This document shows positions 23,899 through 35,157 of a stretch of DNA of 64,000 nucleotides, one piece after another (the stretch's first letter is position 1; each line of letters starts with the position of its first letter). The notes below the pieces were generated by a model. That model searched no databases and was not told the DNA's origin. It saw only the letters and a program-made list of their open reading frames with translations. The translations under genes were made by a program, and so were the position numbers. Source of the DNA: Pseudevernia furfuracea (lineage: Eukaryota; Ascomycota; Lecanoromycetes; Lecanorales; Parmeliaceae); the NCBI GenBank assembly GCA_022315425.1, contig JAIUPT010000038.1, positions 1,550,001 through 1,614,000 of the forward strand, in the 5' to 3' direction.

Positions 23899-24423
23899 AA
23901 AGGTCTTTAAACAATACGCAAATTAGTCTCGAAGGGAGATGTGATATCAGGGTTACATCGACGCGGGTTTTTTTGTTGAGATCTATTATGAATACGTCGT
24001 CGTCACTGTCGCTTGAAAAAAAAATTGACGGGTTCAAAATAAGTGGACAGACGCGACACGGTATTGTCAGTGACGGAAACCTCAAATAGATGTTCAATAT
24101 GGGGCATATAGTATTTAGACTATGTAGAAATGAATCTAACATGTCAAATACATCAAGACTCGTGATCGCATTGTGTCCTAGTTGAATGAAGTGAAATTTT
24201 GGTATTTTCGCGTCGCGTCTGACCTGGAAAAATACGGGGTTTTGAGCTCAGACGCTCCCAAACCTGAACGCGGAAATGATCAAAACTAATCCTAATGAGG
24301 TCTGACGCGGCACTAAATCGTTAGTCTCGAGCCTAAATTTCGGGGCTAGCTAAATGGGGTGAAGGGAGCGTCTGAGAACTGAGGCAATTTGAGATTAGAT
24401 TTACCTGTTCGTGGATAGTTGTC

Positions 24424-26033
24424 ATGCATCGAGAGACATTGCCCTTCGATCAGCTAGCTGCTTGGAGTCGATTGAACAATGTCGAGTTAAATGGAGTCAA
24501 GTTCACCGCATTGCAAGGAAGTAGAGGCTCAGGCTTAATAGCGACTGCTGGGAGGTCAACACACAACCCATTGCTTATCACAGTCCCGAATAACCTAGTC
24601 TTGTCTCTTGAAAATGTCTGGGTGTATGCGAAATCAGACAAGCATCTACGTCAGGTCCTCGAAGCAACTGGAGATTACTCAAGGGTATCTGGCCCAAAAC
24701 TTGGATGAAAGATCCTGGGGCTCTGGACATGAACTAATGGGTGTCAGACAGCAAGGGGGGCCATCCTGATATTCTTGCTACTGCAACTGACCAATGGTGC
24801 CTCTGGACGCACCATAGGAGTCTCGAATCCGTTTAGCGAATACGTGAAGTTTCTTCCACTTGGGGTCTTGGTCCCCACGTTTTGGAATGAGAGCGAACGG
24901 GCGATCATTATTGGAACTTCTCTTGAAGCGGCTCTGGGTGCTAAATTGAACAGCTTGGATCGTGAATTCACTCTCCTCAAAGAAAAGACGTCATCAATCG
25001 ATTGGTGTCAGAAATGCTGGTGGGATGCAGACAGTGGTACACTGACGTTCCACGACTGGAAAACAGTCGATGCAATGGTATGCCCTCATATGTGACTACC
25101 ATGCGTGTTTTTCTTGTGAGGATGAGGCAATTAATTGCCACAGTATAGATCTCGGGCTTTAGACTTGCCAGGGACCGGGCATTGTATGGTTCCCTGCATT
25201 GACATGGCGAACCATGCTTCGGGCGACAGTACCAGTGCCCTTTACGAGACCGACAGCGACGGCAATGCCATTCTTGTCCTTCAAGACGGCAAGGCCTTGG
25301 CTCCGAATGATGAAGTTACAATCACGTACGGAGACGAGAAAGGTGCTTGCGAGATGCTGTTTTCTTATGGCTTCATTGAGTCGACTGTGAAGTCCGCCCA
25401 AGAGCTTTTTCTTGATCTTAAGATTCCGGATGATGATCCTCTGAAGCTAGCGAAAGAAGCCGTTGCTCAATCAGCACCAGGCTTTCGTCTTTTTCTTCAT
25501 AATGACTCTACAGACTGGGAGTCATCCTTCATATGGCTGCTTTGTGCCAATGAAGAGGATGGTCTTGACTTCAAGCTTTTGCAGAACAACGATGGTGAAA
25601 GGGAGCTGCAGGCTTCCTGGAAAGATGAGGAGATTACGGACATGTCAAATCTTATTACGCTACTAAAGCAAGAAGCGTTGTGGGATGTGTTTGAATTACG
25701 AGCAACCACTGCACTTCAGAGGCGCGTCGAGCAGCAGCTCCTCAGGCTTGAACGAAGCAAGAACTCCGTCAACGAGCTACTGATCATTGGAGAAATTGAC
25801 AATGACATTGGTGAGAACGCAATGCGACTGCGAGATTTGGAAGAGATCTTGTTGCTGCACGCCTACGATGATTTTGAGACCAAGGTATTTTGGGGAGATG
25901 CAGGGAGAAATGATAACCTCACTAACATATGAATCGCCAGAAATGTCAGTTACTCGAGTCACCAGTCGTCCAGCAGTATCTTGGCACTACCATGACGGAG
26001 AACCCGGGCGTGTCCGAAGACGACTTTTCTTAA
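24424..26033 (+). CDS. SET-domain lysine methyltransferase (SETD3/RKM/Rubisco-LSMT type)
   Basis: Predicted 474-aa protein from four exons (24424-24684, 24748-25077, 25144-25884, 25941-26033), all frame-consistent. It transfers methyl from S-adenosylmethionine to protein lysine (or histidine, as in animal SETD3). The split SET domain starts LAAWSRLNNVELNGVKF with SRGSGLIATAGRS, has LPLGVLVPTFWNESERA in the insert, and the core CIDMANHASGD and NDEVTITYGDEKGACEMLFSYGF with the conserved NH and tyrosines. The C-terminal helical part (RATTALQRRVEQQLLRLERS) fits a Rubisco-LSMT substrate-binding domain. The ATG at 24424 lies only 28 bp from the transposon's target-site duplication, so the promoter must lie in or beyond the element. 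The substrate is unknown. Confidence 0.88.
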
Positions 26034-26806
26034 GCAACGGTCGAAGAGTAGGTAGTTAGTTGCCTTGTGAAAGAATATTGTGAAAAGCTTCTCGGTTGAC
26101 GGCAATTACTCGATGACACCACTTGGTGGGGGCCACAGAATCCTCCTATCCGTGGGAGTGTGGAGAGACATGTGGACAAAGCATGCGTGATGTTGCAGTA
26201 TGGCAAGCTGAAACGTAATCATGTGGGATTCTGAGTGAGAATATGAAAGCTTATGATCCCATCGCAAGCTTTTCCGAAGAAAGCATTTGATGAATAGAAA
26301 TTACGGCAGCTTCGGCAGGTGTTCGTCACAGGCTGGTAAACTACTGTAGAATACAGTAGGTACCGAGCAGGTCTGCCACGTTCTAGATTTTGCGATGACT
26401 AAGAATACAAGAATAAGATTGGCTGGGTATATTCCCCCGCATTCTTCAGTCGATTCAGGTCTGGCCCTAAGAAAGCCACCCAAGGGATCTAAACCTGAGA
26501 TGGAATTCTGGATCATATGCTCGGAGATAGCAGCGAGGAGGCAGACCAGAAAGTCCAAAAGTCAAAAATCCAAAGCAACCAATGACAAGGCAAAAGAGAT
26601 TGATCATGTAAGGTACCTAGAGTACTACTGTAGTCTGTCAGACTATGAACATCAGATTGACCTCATACCCTCCCATCTCCCGACCCCACATTCACAATTG
26701 CACAAGGCATACCTCAAACCCGACAATCCCCTCCCCTCCCCTTTGCCCAAATCTCTTGTATATGATAATACTCTAAGAAACACGGACCAACGGATACATA
26801 GCTATC
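26034..26806. other. Upstream region of the FacB gene
   Basis: About 770 bp between two plus-strand genes. A + frame at 26395-26862 overlaps the FacB start in another phase and has no recognisable domain; it could at most be an upstream frame in the leader. C-rich runs (CCCCTCCCCTCCCC) lie at 26728-26745. Confidence 0.4.
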
Positions 26807-29553
26807 ATGCCTGGCATCCTTCCGATGAAGGTAATCAAGCTGGGGACAAGTGCCCAAAGTAGAATTGCCCAGGCCTGCGACAGATGCCGCAGCAAGAAGA
26901 TAAGATGTGACGGCATTACCCCATGCTGCTCCCAATGCGCCAATGTCGGATTCGCATGCAAAACAAGTGACAAGCTCAGCCGCCGAGCTTTCCCCAGAGG
27001 ATACACGGAATCTCTGGAAGAGAGAGTCCGCGCTCTCGAAACCGAAGTCAAAGAGTTGAAGGATTTGCTCGACGAGAAGGATGAAAAGATTGATATACTG
27101 TCGAGGATTCATTCCAATTCGCCGTCTAGCACGCCCTCAACGTCGCCCGATCCACCCAACGTGAAGGAGAATGTCGAGGCATCGGTCCCGAAAGAGGATA
27201 CCTTCAGGGTTCAGCAGTCGCCCTGCTTGCTCGATGGAGGAGAAGCCGACTCCTATTTTATGGGTGCATCAAGCGGGAGGTCCTTTGTTGGTGGGTGAAC
27301 CTCGTACTCAGTACGGCGTGGGCTTCACTAACTGCCATAGACATTTTCAAAGTCAAAGTTCAGGAGTCCGGGAAGCCGTGCACCGAGTTCAAGACTGAAG
27401 CCTTCTTCGCGACGAGGAAAAAGGACAACCCTTCTGCAAAGAGGTCCTCTCTTTACATCGCATCGAGAGCCCCTTCCCGTATGATATCAGATCAAATGAT
27501 CAACATCTTCTTCCAAGAGTGGGCTCCTCTCTTTCCCGTTGTGCATCGACCGACTGTGTTGAAAGCGTACGCCGACTACGTGAGTGAACCTGGAGGCGTC
27601 AAGGACAACCATTCTCTTGCCCAGTTGAATCTCATTTTTGGTATCGCAGCTCTGTCTGCCGAAGTATGCACCACGTAAGACTTGTAAGGATTACCTTATA
27701 ACTGCTAATGTTCAATTAGTGGAACAAACAGAATGCTCAAGGTTTTGAGCTGCAATGGCAGGCGGCGTTGGGCGCTGTGCTGGCAGAGAACACTTTGCCT
27801 ACATTACAATGCCTTGTCCTCGCTCAGATCTACTGTATTGCCAAGGCCGACTATAGCATGCTTTTGCATTACAAGGGCATGGCAATAAGCCTCTCGCATC
27901 GCCTTGGGCTTCACCAGAGTCAGAAGCGTTTTTCTTTGGGTGCGTTGACACGTGAAACAAGGAGAAAAGTATTCTGGACTTTGTACACACTGGATTGGTA
28001 AGCAAAATAAACGTCCAGTCGAACGCTGTAATACTAATTCGTCGCAGCTTCTCGGCTGCGCTGCTTGGGCTACCGAAACTGCTCAGCGAAAACGATATTC
28101 ACGCAGAGTACCCTGCCGATGTCGACGATGAAAATGTCTCCGAGCGAGGTTTCCAGTCAACGTTGCCTGGCGAGCCTACGAAAGTGTCCAGCGCCCTGGC
28201 CCTCTTCCGCGTAGTGCGTATTATGTCCAAGCTTTTGGAGGAAAACTACCCTGCAGCCCCTTCCCACGACTTGTCCTTTCAGAAGATCATTGCATTCAAC
28301 GATGAGCTCGACGTTTGGCTTGGAAGCCTTGCGCCTCATCTTCGACTACACTTCGTTCAGGACAAACCCAGTACTAACGTCGTTGGCAGTAGATCACCTC
28401 TTTTGGTATATGGCACTACACCACTACCCAGTACCTAGTTATTGCTGACTGACTTTACTAGTCTCTCGCCTATCATTATGTTCGCACTCTCATCCATCGG
28501 CCGGCAGTAGGTTCCAGCCTCGGTAACAAAGCTTCACCATCAGTCGTCGCTCTTGCGCAATCTAGCAAACACATTATTCAGATCGTTCAACTGCTTGAAG
28601 AACGAAGGATGAGCTTTTCATTCTGTGTCAACAAAAACGAGCTATTGCTTCTCGCAGGATTTGGCCTGCTCTTCCAGGGCCTAGACCTTGATCGCAAAGG
28701 CAAATTAATCCAGGACAGCCAAAGACTCCTGTGCTCTGTTATCGAGATACTTGAGCGCAATGCAGCAATGGGAGCGGCTGAATTCAAGAAAGTTGCTTGC
28801 GCAATGATCAGCATCGAGAGATTTCCTAAGGGTGCCCGAGGCTCAGACGACACTGCAGCACGGCGGAAATCAGAGGGAAATATGGCTGCACCAAAAGAGT
28901 CTTCAAAATTAGCTCGCAAACCTCAAGCCATAGCTTCACGCTTTTCTACGGGGAATGCACCAGTCGTGAAGCGAGAGGGCAGCAGCGGGCGTCGTTGTAC
29001 TGCTCCGAACCTGCCAATAGGGCAGTTCTCAGGCTTCGATCGTAGCACCAGCCAGAAGAGTGTCTCGTCAGTAGTATCTGACCCAATGCCTCAGCATGGA
29101 TATTCGCGGCGCAACACCACCTCAAACTCTCCACGGCAGAATCCTTCCTCGAAGCCACCGAACCTCGACTATCTTTCTTTCAACGATTCCACCTCAAGCC
29201 CGAACAATATGTCTCCGGGCTCAAGCCGGCAGTTTAGGACACCTGACCTGGCAAGTCAGCAAATGCAGCCCCCATTGGACAGCCTCTTTCCTTCCGAGGA
29301 TGTGTTCTCGTCGTACGTCTCGCCACCTCCTTCTGCCGATTTTGGTTGGTGTTCCGATATTTGGGCCATACCTTCCAATGTGGGCAACCAGCCAGATACT
29401 TCTCAAGGGCGTGTGAGCTTTTCTGAAGAAGACCTTACGAGTGGTGAGGAGTTAAGCAGCTGTGACATGGGGGGGGAGTTTCATGGGTTAGCAATGCCGA
29501 ACGTGGATGGCTTGGTAGGATTAGATGGGCTCGACGAGGATTTCGGGTTGTAG
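26807..29553 (+). CDS. facB: FacB/Cat8-type Zn2Cys6 regulator of acetate utilisation
   Basis: Nuclear activator of acetate, glyoxylate-cycle and gluconeogenic genes in the FacB/Cat8 family. The ATG at 26807 gives MPGILPMKVIKLGTS, a start typical of FacB. The zinc cluster has Cys at residues 24, 27, 34, 41, 44 and 51 (CDRCRSKKIRC...CSQC). It is followed by SRRAFPRGYTESLEERVRAL and a heptad coiled coil (about residues 68-96) for dimerisation. The fungal-specific transcription factor domain runs through later exons (MINIFFQEWAPLFPVVHRP, CLVLAQIYCIAKADYSML, AISLSHRLGLHQSQKRF, FGIAALSAE). The Ser/Asn-rich, acidic C-terminus (EEDLTSGEELSSCDMGGEF) suits an activation domain. Several short introns (near 27290-27340, 27676-27720, 28000-28046, 28405-28460). 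Stop at 29553. Confidence 0.92.
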
Positions 29554-30219
29554 GAATGAAGGACAATAAGACAAGGGAAAGCGTGCCAGCACAATCTTCT
29601 GATAACTTAATGTATACTGCAATCTGTATTGACGATGTACGATAGACATGGAACGAGTGCCACCCCGAAAAATCAGGTCCCTTAGGTACAAGACAAATAC
29701 ACATGTTATAAGTAAGCTACAGTAGAATCAAACGTAGTCTGAACTTCTGTTGAAGCTATTTAGCACAGGACGCAGGTGGGGAGGGCGTCAGACACAAGGC
29801 AAGACCAACCCGCTGACATCCCAGGGCAACAACGTACCGAGCGTGCCTATTTGGAGGGATCAAGTCGGTATAAATGGCCATCTCAAGTTTGTTTCGTCCC
29901 CCTCGCTTTGAAATGCAACGTCTACAAACCATTCGCTGTCCAGTCTAAAGATAGATCTTCACTCTTGTTACCCGGCCCGGCAGAGCGTTTAACAGTGATT
30001 GGTTACAATTCACCCAACCAGATGGATTCCACCATAGGTACTTCTTGCGCAAGAAATATAAAATCTCAACATAATACCTCCCAGCATCTTACCCTTCAAC
30101 CCTCGCACAATTCCCTGAAGCGCCAAATCACGGACCAGCTTGTGGCTCCCAGCAACGTCCTCAATTACGACAGATCTATAAAAAGGCAGAAACCCGAACA
30201 GCTGCCAGCGAGTCAAGGC
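29554..30219. other. Upstream region of the Pho85-type kinase
   Basis: About 670 bp. An open frame from 29776 runs in phase into the kinase start, so an N-terminally extended form is possible in principle. The family start at 30220 is preferred. Two T/A-rich tracts, no other feature. Confidence 0.4.
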
Positions 30220-31319
30220 ATGGATAAGAGACACCCCAGCTCCTTCCAGCAGCTGGAAAAGGTATGTCATTAAACTTGAATTGAAATGACCACGCGCTGA
30301 CGAGTTCTATAGCTGGGTGAGGGAACATATGCAACGGTGAGGCTATCAATTTGCTGTTGCACAAACTCGCTAACCCTGATCGTTAGGTCTTCAAAGGACG
30401 TAACCGCCAGACGGGCGAGCTCGTTGCTCTCAAAGAGATCCACCTAGATAGCGAAGAAGGCACTCCCAGCACCGCCATCCGCGAAATTTCGCTCATGAAA
30501 GAGCTCAAACATGACAACATTGTCTCATTACACGATGTCATACATACCGAGAACAAGCTCATGCTCGTCTTCGAATACATGGACAAGGACCTCAAGAAAT
30601 ACATGGACTCCCGTGGCTCCGGCGGCCAATTGGATTACATCACCATCAAATCCTTCATGCACCAGCTCCTCCAAGGCATTGCTTTTTGCCATGAAAATCG
30701 TGTGCTACATCGAGATTTGAAGCCTCAAAATCTCCTCATCAACAACAAGGGCCAACTCAAGCTCGCAGATTTCGGTCTGGCCAGAGCTTTCGGCATTCCA
30801 GTCAACACCTTCTCCAATGAAGTGGTCACCCTCTGGTACCGCGCCCCTGACGTCCTCCTCGGCTCCCGCACCTACAACACCAGCATCGACATCTGGTCCG
30901 CCGGCTGCATCATGGCTGAAATGTACACTGGACGCCCGTTATTTCCCGGTACAACAAACGAAGACCAGCTTCAGAAGATTTTCCGCATAATGGGTACGCC
31001 ATCAGAGCGCAGTTGGCCCGGCATCAGCCAATTCCCTGAATACAAGCCCAACTTTCACGTCTATGCGACGCAAGATTTGCGCATGTTTCTTCCCCAAATT
31101 GATCAGGTGGGGCTGGATCTAATCTCGAGGATGCTGCAGCTGAGGCCGGAGATGAGGATTGGTGCGTTGGAGGCGTTGAGTCATGTGTGGTTCAGAGACC
31201 TTCCACAGTTGAGGCAACAACAGGCCCAGCAAGCACAGCAGATGCATATGGGAGGTCAAGGAAGCATGATGATGGCTGGAGCTAGTGGTGGTGCGTATGG
31301 TGTTCCGGTTTATCAATGA
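30220..31319 (+). CDS. PHO85: Cyclin-dependent kinase of the Pho85/PhoA family
   Basis: Predicted 332-aa Ser/Thr kinase that works with Pcl-type cyclins in phosphate signalling, cell cycle and development. Exons: 30220-30261, 30313-30336, 30387-31319; the 24-nt middle exon is flanked by two introns of about 50 nt. Motifs: MDKRHPSSFQQLEK start, LGEGTYATVFKG glycine loop, VALKEIHL with the ATP lysine, EGTPSTAIREISLMKEL (PSTAIRE helix), VLHRDLKPQN catalytic loop, DFGLARAFG, and VVTLWYRAPDVLLG activation segment. A short Gln/Met/Gly-rich tail follows the kinase core. It matches Aspergillus PhoA and yeast Pho85 closely in these blocks and has the usual length. Confidence 0.95.
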
Positions 31320-31728
31320 GCTGGAAATGGTGATGGAGGTTGAAAGGGAACCTTGCTGTGCGATGAGTCTATCAGAGGATATGATACCCTTTTATCATGT
31401 CAGCGCTGGCGCATATACGGCGTGGTGTGGGATGGTTTTGCGGAATTCGAAACGCATAATGATGGCTGGGAATGAGCATTCCTTTTATGCGGGTTTTCTC
31501 ACTGAGGCACAGCGTGAAATCATCTAGCTTTTCTGGATATTCTTATCGATGGCAAATATGCTGCTGGTATCATAAAAAGATTGCGGGTAGTCATTGATCC
31601 TTGATTGTGAAGATCGGTCCCTCAGCATGCTTAGAGGACCCCCCCCCTAACCGACGAGAAACCTTCCATGATTCACGAAATAGCCCCGAACCCTGCGCCC
31701 TATCACCCTGCTGTTTTTCCCACATCTC
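31320..31728. other. Convergent 3' intergenic region
   Basis: About 400 bp between the stop codons of two converging genes. No feature seen apart from a C run at 31640-31648. Confidence 0.4.
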
Positions 31729-32541
31729 TTATGCCATAGCAGTAAACCTCTTCTTCCTTGCATCCGCCGCTAACCTATCCTTGTCGCCCAACCCACTCCC
31801 AGCCTTCTTAACCCCGCCCTTCGGCGTCCCGCTCCTCTCCCTCCTATCTCTCCCTCCACCCCTGACTCTACTCCGCTTTTCCCGACCATCCCTCCTCCCT
31901 CCGTCGTCGCCCCCGCGCCCTCTCTTTTGGCCCCTCGCCGCGCGCTCCGGTAATGCTTCATCAAGCCCCTTCACAGCGACTTTATCCCCTGCATCCCCAG
32001 TGCCAAACTTCTTAGCCCGCTCGAGCGCTTTGAGCGCATCTTCATCCGACTCCTGGATCCCGAAGCGAGCGGCGCGTTTTTGACGCTTGGCCAGTTCGTC
32101 GTCCAGGGTTGTCGCTTTGATACCGGTAGACGGGAGAGATTTCTTCTTCTCGGCTTCTTTAGCCTTGGCGTCGTCGACGGAGGCAGCGGCTTTGGGGTCC
32201 TCGGTGGTGGGGGCCGGCGGGTCGACGGTCAGGTCGTTGGTTGTCGAGGGGTCCGTGTCCACGACCTGATTTGGCACTGCTGTCGGGTTCGCGGGTTGAC
32301 CGAGACCACCTGCTGCTATTGCGGCGGCGCCAGTCGGCTCGGCCGCCGCCGCATCGTCCTCCCAGTCAATTTCATCTTCGGCCCCGGCGGTAGTTGCGGT
32401 GTTGGATTTGGCGGCTTGCTCTGCGTCGTACTGCTGTAGGCGGGCGATCAGGTCGGCTTTCTTGCCGGTGTGAGGAAGGGAGCGGGCTTTAAGTAGGTCT
32501 TCGAGCTCGGCATTCTTCTTCTTAGCGTAGTCGGTCGACAT
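31729..32541 (-). CDS. THO1: SAP-domain RNA/DNA-binding protein, Tho1/SARNP-like
   Basis: Single-exon 270-aa protein. An N-terminal SAP motif (ELEDLLKARSLPHTGKKADL, about residues 12-31, continuing IARLQQYD) binds nucleic acid. After an Ala/Thr/Pro-rich linker comes a Tho1-type block: ATTLDDELAKRQKRAARFGI with ALKALERAKKFG, then an Arg/Gly-rich basic tail (RGQKRGRGGDDGG, KKRFTA). Tho1/SARNP proteins act with the THO/TREX complex in mRNP packaging and export. The arrangement SAP, spacer, KRQKRAARFG repeat, RGG-like tail is the family's usual plan. The ATG at 32541 is the first in the open frame. Confidence 0.85.
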   Translation of the reverse strand: MSTDYAKKKNAELEDLLKARSLPHTGKKADLIARLQQYDAEQAAKSNTATTAGAEDEIDWEDDAAAAEPTGAAAIAAGGLGQPANPTAVPNQVVDTDPSTTNDLTVDPPAPTTEDPKAAASVDDAKAKEAEKKKSLPSTGIKATTLDDELAKRQKRAARFGIQESDEDALKALERAKKFGTGDAGDKVAVKGLDEALPERAARGQKRGRGGDDGGRRDGREKRSRVRGGGRDRRERSGTPKGGVKKAGSGLGDKDRLAADARKKRFTAMA

Positions 32542-35157
32542 GGTAGCTACTGAAAGGACGAAGTGGCTTGAGATGGGTAAGGAAGGGAATGGTAGCCTTA
32601 TAGTTTAGAGAGGATGGGTAGTTATTTGGAAGACTTGCAGTTTGTCTGTGAAAGGTGGTGTTTTCAGGACAACAGAAGGCCGACTCGATTGTGTGAGGTC
32701 GGCAATTGGTGTGTTTATGGTCGATGGAGAAGATGTTTGTCGAGGTATGTAAGGTACTGTTTGCAGAAAAGCAGGATAGGGCTGAGCTTAGCGCCCTTTG
32801 TGACAATGGATGTACAAACAATAATAAATGAATAGGATGCTGGTTACGCATTCACTTCAACCCATAACTGTATACCTAAGAACTTTACACTATAGATGAT
32901 CTCGTACTTGTCACTTACAGAGTTCTTTGTCCGCTAAAGCCGTAGTAGAGAAGCTCATAGTCTGCGCTAGCGAGGAGAACCCCCCATTGGCATGTCTCTC
33001 CAGAAGCAATTGTTACAAACTGAAAATGCAACCAACTCTATGACACAACGCAACTAATCTCGCAGAGTATCAGCCTTCTCATGCAAGCTCAAATGCATCT
33101 GAGACCTTCTTTCCCCTCCCCCTCCAGAGCGTCGTCACATGACCGACACGGCACCGAGAGAATGGGTGCGCCAGGAACTGGCCGACCAATCACGACCATA
33201 TGTGCCGTTGACAGCTGCATATGGTGTGCCACCCATCATAACCGTAAGTTTGTCGGCGTCTCCGTCTCTTATTCGGCTTCCCGGGTTCTTTTGGAGTGAG
33301 GAGAAATTCATGCTTCGTTCGCCTTCAAATCGTACTCGACAGCGAAGAACCAGCTCCGTGTAGCTGCGTTCCTTTCTCGCCGCTCCCTTTAAATCATCCG
33401 CGGTCCTTCATATCCGTCAATCACTCTGCTCCACTCCACTCCACGCAAATTCGCGACATAGGCTTTTGGACGGACCGAGGCGGTGGGCCTTGACATTCCG
33501 GAATTAACCTTCTATGTCATTTACGCTGACCATTGGTATCGGATCACCCCAATCATAGGAGGTTGCTCAGCTATGAGAGTCAGGTTCTAACACTCGTTCC
33601 CGTCAGTCGTGAGAGAAAGCTAAAGGGGAGTATTCGTGACGCGTCTATGGACGTTCCAAGAGAGAATAACGAGCGGGGGCCTTGGTCAATTTTTAGAGCC
33701 TCAAATGTTAGCATTTAGAGAGAGATAGGTACAAGAATGCGAAGAGGAAGAGTGGAAAAGTTTGTTGATGAAAGTGGCGGACTGTTTTGGTTAAGCCTCC
33801 GTGGTCGCATATGCATCATGCATCGGGAACGGATAACTGGTGAGCCTAGAAGGCGAAGCGCTGAATTAACGCTCATGATTCGATCCCAACGCATGTACCT
33901 ATCCCACACTACAACATGCCTTCGAGAACGAATGATAGCATGGCGGTTACCAGGTTTGCAAGTTGCAAACAGCTTTCTCCCTCAGTAGTCTGTACTTACT
34001 CACTAAACACCTTCTGAACTTTGGGGCCCGCCTCACTTGTGTTCAGAACGGACGAATGAGGGTGAGTTCATGTGACCTTGTCACTTGTATGGCCAGGTAC
34101 AGCTGACTCTGCTCGGGGTTGGTCTCCAATCTCCATGGCAGCTTCTGCTTCGGCCAGTCTCGTCCCAGAAGCCCCCGATGCCAAATACCGCTACCAACCT
34201 TCTGCTTTTCTTCTTTGCTTCGTACTTGAGAGTTTGACAGACGAAGGAAGTACCTAATCAAAGAGATTCAGAACGATGTCAACGACTCAATGCCCAATGG
34301 TCGCCTCATTCGACGCGACGTTGTCTAAATGTCGCCCCCCCGGGGGACGTGATTATGATTAGCTAAAGACCCTGGTCACACGTTGCCTCCCGTCGGTACC
34401 ACCATTAACATTTTTTTTTGCTTTGAAAATAGAGTACCCAAGGTAAGTTAGGTAGCTACTAACTCTAAGGTAAACGAGTACTAAGGTACTTTTTATCCCA
34501 CCCCTTCCCCAAATTTAAAGGATGATTAAAGGATGATTAAGGATGATCTTTTTTCCCCACCTCAAACACAGTACCTAGAAATACTACGTAAGTATCTTCC
34601 TGCCTGAATAATACTGTCATGTTTGATTACCTACCTCATTCGCATGTTTGATTTTTGGTTTTTTCTTTCATCCTTTACTTTCATTGTCCATAACCACCTT
34701 ATCTACCCTATATTCCAAACAAATCTGCCTTGTTCCATCCATCGCCTGTCTTCATCGCGACTTGTTCCTATTTTGGGGTGTCCCGTTGTACCTACATGTG
34801 GCTGTGAGGCTGTGCGACTTTAGCGGCTCTGTGCTGGCATCGAGGAACATTTGAACGCCTTCTGCGAGTAAAAAGACCAAAGGCAAACACTTGTCTCATT
34901 TATTTAACCACGTGAATGTCACGGGAATTTCATCTCACAATCTCCATCTAAATCTCGGTGCCGAATGCCATATGAACTTTTCGAGGCACGTGCAGTCAAT
35001 CCACCACTCCCGTGTACCTCTGGGGATCTTTTACTGACTGTGCTACAGGCATCGCGGACCCTAGTATATATGACATTGGTTGGAAGCTGTCACACATGTC
35101 GCTCATGTCCTCCATCGCTTTGATTTGTTCGAGTGCTTCGCGAGCCAGGCAGCAACA
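32542..35157. other. Long gene-poor divergent region
   Basis: About 2.6 kb without a supportable gene; frames reach only about 110 codons. It contains an 11-bp tandem repeat at 34516-34548 and TACCTA/AAGGTA words near 34440-34490. Part of it may be a long 5' leader of the next gene, whose open frame extends upstream to 35080. Confidence 0.45.
34516..34548. repeat. Three copies of an AAAGGATGATT unit
   Basis: Short tandem repeat in non-coding DNA; the third copy lacks one A. Confidence 0.7.

Larger units (their letters stand above)
23191..24395. mobile_element. Non-autonomous hAT-like DNA transposon with 8-bp target duplication
   Basis: Body 23199-24387 (1189 bp). Perfect 16-bp terminal inverted repeats TTGCCTCAGTTCTCAG (23199-23214, and its reverse complement at 24372-24387). 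Both ends are flanked by TTTGAGAT (23191-23198 and 24388-24395), an 8-bp direct repeat as hAT elements make. Further inverted similarity continues inward about 150 bp, for example CGTCTGAGCTCAAAAC (about 23330) against its complement near 24240, and ACTAAC..TTTAGTG blocks. There is no transposase frame, so it is non-autonomous. Confidence 0.85.

Noticed and set aside
29776..30273. Upstream in-frame extension of the Pho85-type kinase
   Set aside because: The frame is open, but the family start MDKRHPSSFQQLEK at 30220 is typical and the upstream residues look like untranslated leader.
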